64,000 bases of DNA from Bromus sterilis. Taxonomy: Eukaryota > Streptophyta > Magnoliopsida > Poales > Poaceae. Under the pieces are notes generated by a model. The model worked only from the letters and a program-made list of their open reading frames with translations. It was not told the DNA's origin and ran no database searches. Where the stretch lies: the NCBI GenBank assembly GCA_950022295.1, contig OX465595.1, positions 431,266,270-431,330,269 of the forward strand, written 5' to 3'. Made by a program: the position numbers and the translations under genes. This document shows, in pieces, positions 55,617 through 64,000 of the stretch; within the stretch, counting starts at the first letter, position 1, and every line of letters starts with the position of its first letter.

Positions 55617-56245
55617 GGGCATCTCCAAATGGTTGGCCCTGTTTGGTTTTATGGGTTAGAGTTAGAGTTGGTTAGATTGTACCAAACTAACCCCAAAACA
55701 TCCAAACAGGAGGGTTAGGGTTGGTTAGATGCATCTAACCCACCCAAGAGGTGCTTATTTGGGTTAGAGTTAGGTGGGCCCTAAAAAAAGTGAAGTTTCC
55801 CTCTACCTCCACCAATCAAATTCTGAATAAAATAGTCAAATGATTGGAAAAGGTACATTTATTGCCAATCTAACCCCATCATCCAAACACCTCTTTGGTT
55901 AGAGTTAGTTTAGGGTTAGTCTAGAGTTAGAATCTAACTCTAACCTCTAACCGAGTTAGAGTATCCAAACTGGGCCGTTGTAAGATAGGTGTTGGTTAGT
56001 TTGCCACCTAGGATCTAAAGATGATGTGGCATGTAATAAATGAGGTGAGAGAGCAAAGTAGTATGTAAATTAACCAACACCTTTTGCACAAGCTCCAAAG
56101 TAGACTAGAGAGCAACTATATTATTATTTTACTTTTTATTGGATGTCTTACATACAACCCATTGGAGTGCTTGTATGATAACTTGTTGGTTGATGACATG
56201 GACAATTTACCAACAACACCTACAAACAAACTATTGAAGATGCTC
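55617..56245. mobile_element. Tourist-type MITE, interrupted by a second MITE
   Basis: Ends 'gggcatctccaa' and the inverse 'ttgaagatgctc', flanked by TTA (55614-55616 and 56246-56248), the PIF/Harbinger target. The inner element occupies 55635-55976. Confidence 0.65.
55635..55976. mobile_element. Inner MITE with GGCCCTGTTTGG ends
   Basis: Ends GGCCCTGTTTGG / CCAAACTGGGCC (one mismatch) with GTT on both sides. The interior is dominated by both strands of 'ggttagagttag', so it folds on itself. The 3-bp duplication suggests PIF/Harbinger relatives; the family is not assigned. Confidence 0.65.
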
Positions 56246-57695
56246 TTATAGGACAGGGATTAATTTATAACAGGTTTTACCTTGACTAGTTCGATCAGTG
56301 CGCCATCAACTGGACAATTTTCTATCAATTTTTGCTTGGAAAACCACCGAGAAATAAAGAAGGATGTCACACACTCTCGCGCACTAGACCCTTGACCTCT
56401 GTTATCGCCATTTCATTGGTTTCATTTTAATTAGTACTCGTACGTACTCTCCTCTTTGGTGATCTTCTAGAACGAGGTAGCCAACATGTAGTAAGTTTAA
56501 TTGGAGTAGCTCGGGCTTAACTATGCACTTATGATTTAATGCAGATGTCGTTTGCGTGCTGGAGGCGAGTCAAAACGTATGATGTCACGATAAAATAATT
56601 ATATTTACATGCATCAATATCATATCGTACTCCTTTAGACAAACTGAGATCGTTTCCGTTAGTTGAAAGTTGAAACCACGGGTACATCAACATGATCTTA
56701 CTTACTCTTTGGGTCAAACAACCATTAGAAGACAATATGTTTGCATAGTGGTTTCATTGGTGTCACACAGTTAAGTTACTTTAACGTCATGCTAATTAGT
56801 AAGATGCAGTGAGTAGAGAAATGTATTTGCAGCATGCCAAGATGATTTGGTAGAATTATCCTCCAAAAAGGAAGATTTGGTAGACTGCTAGGTTGGCTCG
56901 CTGACGAAGAGAACAAAACTGCATGTGCAAGACATCTAAAAGTTCAGGTTCGGTAAGCAAGCTTTTATGCTTATTTAGCTACTTTTACCACATCTCATGG
57001 GGCAGTTAACTGATGTTCATATGTGACCGTGATGATAAATTTAATCTTCTGAACCAAGCAACCAAGCAAGCCAAGATGTAGATGTCATTGGAGCAGCTCG
57101 AGCTTAACTATGCACTTATGGATCAACATAGATGTCGTTTATGTGTTGGGTGTGAGTCAAAACGACGTCATGATAAATTATCTATATGTACCAATACCCT
57201 GTCGTTATCTTCACAAGAGAGAGAGAGAGAGAAACTAGTAGATTATTACAGTTGGTTAAAACTAATAGGGGTGCATCCGTGCATGCATCTAGGTACAAAC
57301 TCTCAGGGTCAAAGTGCCACCATGTAAATAATATTTGCCTGGTTTCATTGGTTCTATCTCTATCGGCCAACTGAGGATTAACCAATTAATTGATTTTATA
57401 GATATTATCTAAAAAAGTTCATTGTGATGTACTTCATCTGTTTTTTTTATTCCTCATATCAGTTATGTAAGAATTCAAGATTTCGTAAGACAATAAAAAT
57501 ATGTGGAGTAAAAAGAAAAAGAATTGTTTACTTAGCCTACAAATTGTAGTTTTTTGTATTCAATATGTAAAATCCGAGATAGTTCCTGGTGGTTGAAACT
57601 ATGGGCGTCTACTCACTCTCGGGGTCAAGCAACCATTTGAAGATATGTTTGCATGGTGGTTTCATTGGTGTGTCACACAATTAAGTGGCATAGTT

Positions 57696-57844
57696 TTTTC
57701 TTTCAAAAAGGGGGCTTTACCCCTGATCTTTGCATCAAAATGATATATGGAGTCATATTGTTAAACAAAGTAAATAGATTCGATACAAGTATTAATTAAA
57801 AGCAACAAGAAAACAAAATCACAACCGACACAAATAGGAAAAAT
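57696..57844 (-). mobile_element. 149-bp LINE tail with 16-bp target duplication
   Basis: attaagtggcatagtt occurs at 57680-57695 and 57845-57860. The insert starts with a T-run ('ttttctttcaaaaaggggg'), the complement of an A-rich tail, so it is a severely 5'-truncated retroposon. Confidence 0.85.
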
Positions 57845-58277
57845 ATTAAGTGGCATAGTTAATTAGTACATCTTTTAACTTTAAGTAACTTTAAGGTCAT
57901 GCTAATTAAGAAGCGTTGAGTTGAGAAACGTATATGCAGCATGCCAAGATGATTTGGTAGATTGCTAGGTTGGCTCTTTGGTGAGTAGCACAAAACTGCA
58001 TGTGTAAGACATCTAAATTCTGGTTCAGTAAGTTGGCCATTTGCTTCTTTAGCTAGTTCTACCGCATCTCATGGGGCAGTTAACTGATGCTTATATGTGA
58101 CAAAGATGATAAATTCAATCTTCTAAAATAGGGAAGCCAAGATGTAGATGTCATCGGAGCAGCTCGAGCTTAACTATGCACTTATGGAATAATGTAGATG
58201 TCGTTTATGTCCTGGACGTGAGTCAAAACGACGTCATGATAAATTATCTATATGCCCCAATATCCTATTGTTATCTA

Positions 58278-58309
<32 letters not shown>

Positions 58310-58436
58310 AGACAGAGAGAGATAGACTAGATTATTACAGTTCGTTAAAACTAATACGGGTGCATGCATCTAGGTACAAACTCTCAGGGTCAAAACTGCC
58401 AGCATTGTAATAATATTTGCATAGTTTCATTGATGT

Positions 58437-61400
58437 TTCTTTTTTGAAAAGTGGATTTCGCCCCGTCCTCTGCATCAGTCGATGCACACAGCCATTTATT
58501 AAAAGAGTATCATTCAAAGTTATTACAAACTTAAGGATCACTTAAAGTTGATACATGGATCAACCAGCGAAATACAGAAACTGCATACATATGACAACCA
58601 AGCATCATGTAGTCTACTAGTATGCTGCCAACCAGCCCGGCTGAAGATATCCCGTGCGACCGTCAGCAGACGATTGCATCCAATAGCCATAATATCCCGT
58701 TGATCTGGCGGTAGTAGGAACGTCCATAGCTGAACCCAATGCGCCACCATATGAATAACTAGCAAGAAATTGAAAGTTTTGTTTCTATTAAAGACAATGT
58801 CATTTCTGCATCTCCATATTGACCAACATAAGGCCGAAACACCAATGCGAATTCTGACCTTGGATATACGATCCACACCATTCAACCAATTCCCAAACAT
58901 ATTTGTAATGTTAGTTGGGGGAGTAATGTTATATGTGAAGTTTACTATACGCCATAATAATCTAGCAAAAGGGCATGAAATAAATGAATGTTCGACGGTC
59001 TCTTGTGCCCCACAAAAGCAACATTTAGTACATCCAGTCCAATTTCTTTTTGCTAAATTATCTTTGGTGAGTAAGACTTTGTTGTTGAGGAACCACATAA
59101 TTTTATTTTATTTTGAGAGGGATTTTTAGTTTCCACAAATACTTGCGAAGAAAAGGCGTATGATCATTCATAAGGTCTTCATACATAGATTTTACCGAAA
59201 ATATTCCTGAGGTCATTAGTTTCCATACAAATCTATCTGGTTCATCATTTAAACGCACCATCATTATTCGTTGGCATAAGTGTAGCCATGATGTCCACTT
59301 GTTACCCATTAGTACCCTTCTGAATTCAATATGCAGAGGTACATGAGCTAACACATTTGCAATAGTTACATTTTTCTGTTGCACAATGTTCTATAATGAC
59401 GGGTATTGTTGCGCCAGTGATGCATCACCCATCCAAATATCCTCCTAAAACCTCGTAGTGGAGTCATCTCCAACTATAAAATGACCTCTACTGAAGAAGT
59501 CATCTTTCACCCGCATAAGACCCTTCCAAAAGGGGAGTCGGTTGGTTTTGCCTGGACTTCGGATAGTGTTTTCTGATTGAGATACTTGTTGTGTAACAAC
59601 TCCTGCCACACCCTTTCCTCATTAAGTAATTTATAAAGCCATTTACTTAGAAAACACTTATTTTTGAGTTCAAGTACCTCAATCCCAAGGCCTCCTTGAT
59701 CTTTTGGTCTACAAATAATGTTCCATTTAGTTAACCTATATTTACGCTTATTCTCATCACTTTGCCAGAAAAAGCGAGACCTATAGAAATCTAGTCGTTT
59801 CCTTACTCCCTTCGGAATTTCCAGAAAAGACAACATAAACATAGGCAAACTAGTCAAAACAGAATTGATAAGGACTAAGCGATCTCCATAAGATAGAAGC
59901 TTTCCTTTCCAGCAACTCGATTTTCCTTCACATCGAGTTTCCACTGGATACCAATCTGAATTTTTTATCTTTCTGTAGTGTATAGGTATTCCTAAGTGCC
60001 TAAAGGGAAGGGAACCAGCCTCACATCCAAAGATTTGTTTGTACTGATGTTCCACTTCTTTTGCCTTACCAAAACAGAAAATCTCACTTTTGTGGAAATT
60101 AATTTTTAGACCTGAAAGTTGTTCGAAGATACACAATATAAGCTTCATATTTACAACCTTCGGAAGGTCATGTTCCATGAACAGAATAGTATCATCTGCA
60201 TACTGCAGAATGGAGACTCCTCCCTCAACAAGACGTGAAACGAGACCACCGACTTGGCCATCCTGTTTTGCCCGTACAATGAGGATCGCCAACATATCTG
60301 CAACTATATTGAATAACATAGGGGACAATGGGTCTCCCTGTCTTAGACCTTTTCTAGTTTGAAAGTAGTGGCCAACGTCCTCGTTGCCTTTTTTCCAACA
60401 CTACCTCCTTGCACAAATTGTTGTATTAATCTACACCATTCGGGTGCAAATCCTTTGATACGCAAAGTTTGCTGAAGGAAAGGCCATTTCACCTTATCAT
60501 ACGCCTTTTCAAAATCAATCTTGAACATAACACCATCCGTCTTTTTCCTATGAAGCTCATGAATCGTCTCATGTAGAACAACCACACCTTCCAGAATGTG
60601 GCGACCAAGCATGAATGCTGATTGAGTTGGTCAAATAACCTTAGGGGCAATCCCCGTGATGCGATTAGTACCAACCTTGGTGAAAATTTTGAAGCTCACA
60701 TATTTAATAAACATATTGGTCTATATTATTGTATCTGTACCGCATTTTCCTTTTTGGGGAGTAATGTTATAACGCCAAAGTTCAACCTAAACAAGGGCAA
60801 TTCCCCCGTATGCAATTGAGAAAATAGAGCCATCAAGTCTTCCTTGATCACCCCCCAAAAAGTTTGGTAAAACTCCGTCGGGAACCCATCCGGGCCTGGA
60901 GCTTTATTATGCTCCATTTGGGAGATAGCGTCATGTACTTCTTTCTTCGAGAAAGGTGCAATTAAAATCTCATTCTCCTCCGAAGAGAGTTGTGGTATTT
61001 CGTGAGTAAGAGCATCTCCAACAGCATGTGTATACATGGATGTCTATATGGTCATATAGACAATGGTCTATAAAGATTTTTTCATATACACGTTCAAATT
61101 TACAGCAGATTGTCTATATGCACATTGTCTATATTCTCTCTCCTATATTATAGACTCAATTAAGCTTTAGACAATGCTTCACATTGTCTATATATAGACA
61201 ATGTCAAGATCATTTTAGAGGATGTGTATATTTACACGTTCGTTTAGACGAGCTGTTGGAGGCTACTCTGAGATCCACATTGTCTAAATTTCATATAGAC
61301 GTTTATATAAACGTGCTGTTGGAGATGCTCTAACATCTTTCATAAGCGTAATATTTGTAGGGGCTGGCTCCCCAAATAACTTTTTGTAGAATTCTGAAAT

Positions 61401-61489
61401 ATAGACTCTTAGGTTGTCTTCTCCCACAATAGTCCCTTCCTCTTGCTCTAGCTGAATTTTTTTCTTCTTTCTGTGTTTACCATTCGCAA
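58437..61489 (-). pseudogene. 5'-truncated LINE (L1-type) with broken reverse transcriptase
   Basis: On the minus strand the frames show 'EFYKKLFGEPAP', 'NKAPGPDGFPTEFYQTFW', 'QYRPI', 'MFKIDFEKAYDKVKW' (fingers/palm), 'SILQYADDTILFMEH' (catalytic YADD), 'LPFRHLGIPIHYRKIK', and finally the zf-RVT region 'CTKCCFCGAQETVEHSFISC'. Stops or frameshifts occur near 60620, 60350, 59500 and 59100, and a MITE interrupts it at 61010. The target duplication tcattgatgt is at 58427-58436 and 61490-61499. The endonuclease part is missing through 5' truncation. Confidence 0.9.
61010..61330. mobile_element. Tourist-type MITE inside the LINE
   Basis: Ends GAGCATCTCCAACAGC / GCTGTTGGAGATGCTC (perfect over 16 bp), flanked by TAA at 61007-61009 and 61331-61333. 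The interior repeats 'gtctatatg' and its inverse. It interrupts the LINE reading region, so it inserted later. Confidence 0.92.
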
Positions 61490-61850
61490 TCATTGATGTG
61501 TCACACAATCAACTTGTTTTTGCACAATCAACTTGTTTTTGCAGTATTGGACGACTGTGAATTAACAAATCTACATGTGTTTTATACTTGTAACTCCATG
61601 TAAGTAACCTTTAACTTCATGCTAACCAAGCTGTGAACGGCGAGTAGAGAAATGCATATGCCGCATGCCAAGATGATTGTTAGATTTGCTAGGTTGGCTC
61701 TGACGTCAAAAAGCGCATGTGCATGAAACCTAAATTAAGATCCAGTAAGTTAACCTTTTGGTTGCTGCTACTTCTGCCACATCTCGTCGTATGGCAGTTA
61801 ACTGATGTTTATATGTGGCCACGATGATAATGCGTGTCCTCTACTGTAGC

Positions 61851-63979
61851 TCAGGCATGTGATGCAGCACGTGTTAGGTTAAGCTGTTGCACTACAAAGT
61901 GCCTTTCCTGTTTCTCAAAGTTTATAACATTTCAGTGTCACGACAAATTCAAAGAGCGATGCTAGTTGTACTAATGTTTCTATAAAAAAAACTAGTAGTT
62001 GTACTAATGTTACATTTATGTATGAATTAATTCATGGTTGGCGGCAACATGCGCAATTAATGGTCAATCCCAATTAAAAATTGTTCGATTCTAATTAAAA
62101 TCTTTCGCTGTGCTTTTGTCAACAGCAGCTGCGGCGGGGGTACACCATCAGGTTTGCTGGATTCATAACGATATTTATGTCTATTTAAACAAACCAATTG
62201 ACTGGATTATCACTTGCCATCAGCAGATTAACAAAAGGACAAAGGGAGAGCGAAACTCAATCGTAACTAACCTTTCATGCTTAGCTAGCTTGATGGCGAG
62301 CTCCCTCATGTATAGTACTCTACGTACTATCTCACATTTGTTTCCGTTGCATAATGCATCAGGAGTTAGTTGATTGTTGGCGGGCTGCGACGGTCGACGG
62401 CGACGGCCGGAAAAGGAGGTGACGCCGGCGAAGTCTACCATGCACAATCAATACCACTTGCGCCAGCACAGAGACGTGGTGCTTACAGGTCAACGAGAAA
62501 GGTGATGGCACGGGTCCCATGGCTGCTGCAATACAAGTAAACATCGATATGAATGACATGTACGCCCGGGTCCTACGTACCCAATTCAAAATCTATCATA
62601 TCGATTCCAAGATTAGAGATTCACAGATCAAGCAAGTTCGTGGATCTATCCTCCCCGTGGGATCGATAACGTGGGCGTTCGGTAGAGACACTCGTGTGTG
62701 GTTGTATGTGTTGTAACAAAAGTAGTATGCACTTTGACCTAGGTGAAATGAAAAAAAAAAGTATTTTTCAACACTTTATTCGGCAGCACAAGTAGATTTC
62801 TCACGTGTGTGTTTGCATGTGCCGTAAAAAATATATATGTGCACTTTGAGCTTTGTGAGGTGAAAAATCGACTTCTGATCCCTTAAGGCATCTACAATCG
62901 GACTCCTCAAACATCTACTCGTGGATATTTGGGTGGTGGTCGACGGCTCGACGCTCACTCACCGGCCGGGCTGCGAGCGTGGAGGAGGAGGAGGAAATCG
63001 GCTCAGTCATTTTCCTGGCCGGGGCTTCATGCAAGGTTCCCCGTGACCCAGGGCAAAGCAAAGCTAGAGATCGACCAAAGGAGCTGCTTCTTCTGTCCCA
63101 CGTACGACCACTCATGATGATTTTGCAGATCTGCGTGCCTTTCCACCTCCACCACTGAATTTATTGTGGTTCTTGTCCGTTTGTCCCCCCTTTTCCCTCC
63201 CTCTACGATGCGATCGCTCCTGGATAAAATTGTTTACGTATTTATGCACGTTTTATTCCGTTGCTAAGATCTTCCTCAAGACTCTCTACATATTCCCTTC
63301 CCGTGGAGTTTTCTTCTCTTGGAGATGTATGATGTGTTTTCGTAGAAGTTGCGCACAATTGTCAACGAGTTGACAAATAACTACGCATAAATACCTCAGT
63401 TACTAGTACTCACCCGTCTGTGCCTCGTTTGTCAAGCAGGCTGTATACGACTATACGTACACACACACATGCCCGTTGACATATTGTTACTAGTTGAATT
63501 TGTTGGTCGAAAAGGAACCTTCTAAAATTATTACTAGCAAGCAACTAGTAGACTAGTCTAACACATCGGTGACTTTGAAATGGTTACTGCACTTATCAGT
63601 CACGTGAGTAATAGCGAAACCGATAAAAAAATATACGTACGTACTCGGTAGTATTACAAGTCGTGGTTCACACATACTCCTGTAAATGATCCTCAGAAAA
63701 GTACGTACTCCAACCACGTAAATAAAAGTTAAAAACAGATGCACGACGAGGAGATGTAACAGTCCGGCTGATTAATACGCAAAGCAGCCCGCCGGCGACC
63801 ACAACTTTTAGACGCCATGATTACCGTACATAAGTATACGCGGCCCGGCTGACCTCGCCGGCCGGCGGTGCTCCACCCATGTGTTGGATCGTTTGGGTCC
63901 AGGGCCCCTCCTCCTACCACGTACGTAGGGACGCAGCACCACACAGAAGAAGATCGGGAGGGAGGAAGGGGTCGACGCC
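61851..63979. other. Intergenic and possible promoter of a gene starting at 63980
   Basis: No coding gene recognised. GC content rises after about 63700, where short motifs such as 'ccggccggcgg' and 'acgtacgta' appear, as expected just upstream of a grass gene. Confidence 0.4.
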
Positions 63980-64000
63980 ATGGCCATGGATGGATGCGGA
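63980..64000 (+). CDS. Possible first codons of a gene cut by the window edge
   Basis: An ATG in strong context (gacgccATGGCC) opens MAMDGCG and remains open to the end. The upstream DNA is purine-rich ('gggagggaggaagg') like many grass 5' UTRs. With seven codons the product cannot be identified. Confidence 0.3.

Larger units (their letters stand above)
56497..61850. repeat. Three tandem copies of an intergenic unit
   Basis: Units begin near 56500, 57087 and 58155 with 'gagcagctcgagcttaactatgcactta' variants. They continue through 'gtcaaaacgacgtcatgataaat', 'tttcattggtgtgtcacac', 'gcatgccaagatgattt' and 'catctcatggggcagttaactgatg' (last copy ending about 61830). Without the LINE insertions the units are roughly 0.6-0.9 kb. 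There is no coding content. A (GA)n tract is present in the second (57217) and third (58295) units. Confidence 0.75.

Overview
The window is nuclear DNA of a grass, most likely a Triticeae species (wheat, barley, Aegilops or a relative). Evidence for this is the density of nested Gypsy LTR retrotransposons with GC-rich 'ggctgggccgcgcc' leaders, Stowaway MITEs with CTCCCTCCGT ends, 5'-truncated LINE tails, and host genes with grass codon bias (a GC-rich 5' end in the PPR gene). The species assignment is an inference. No bacterial, organellar or rRNA/tRNA genes were seen.

Layout. (1) 1-7438: minus-strand Athila-like Gypsy element cut by the window edge. It has an LTR, PBS, gag and protease and an extra ORF, but no reverse transcriptase or integrase. 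(2) 8413-22454: a three-level nest. A minus-strand solo LTR was split by a mariner-like element (10039-22432, TA target site, Stowaway-type ends). That element carries a broken DD39D transposase and a DEAD-box-helicase-like exon. It was itself split by a young plus-strand, gag-only Gypsy element (14898-21992) whose LTRs belong to the same family as the solo LTR. (3) 23157-28642: the only clear housekeeping genes. These are an 11-exon ALG5-like dolichyl-phosphate glucosyltransferase and an intronless DYW-class pentatricopeptide protein, both on the plus strand. (4) 29.8-44.1 kb: a duplicated cluster encoding small proteins that resemble the N-terminal coiled-coil (Rx_N-like) domain of plant NLR receptors but have no NB-ARC or LRR. 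There are three open copies (31959-33002 minus, 35929-36741 minus, 42102-43121 plus) and several decayed ones, interspersed with recurring non-coding modules. (5) 44-56 kb: mostly AT-rich intergenic DNA with MITEs, retroposon tails with clear target-site duplications, a possible non-coding transcript with a miRNA-like foldback (about 47.1 kb), and a GC-rich 1.28-kb retroposon. (6) 56.5-61.9 kb: a tandemly repeated intergenic unit hit by a 5'-truncated LINE, a short LINE tail and a Tourist-type MITE. (7) The last 20 bases may open a new gene.

Functionally, the ALG5 and PPR genes are independent housekeeping functions (ER N-glycosylation; organellar RNA editing). The Rx_N-like cluster is the strongest candidate for a little-described locus. 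It is a local family of CC-only proteins, some with two similar helical halves. Everything else is mobile-element biology, with unusually readable insertion order and target-site duplications. All coordinates and repeat comparisons were read by eye; no alignment or database search was run.
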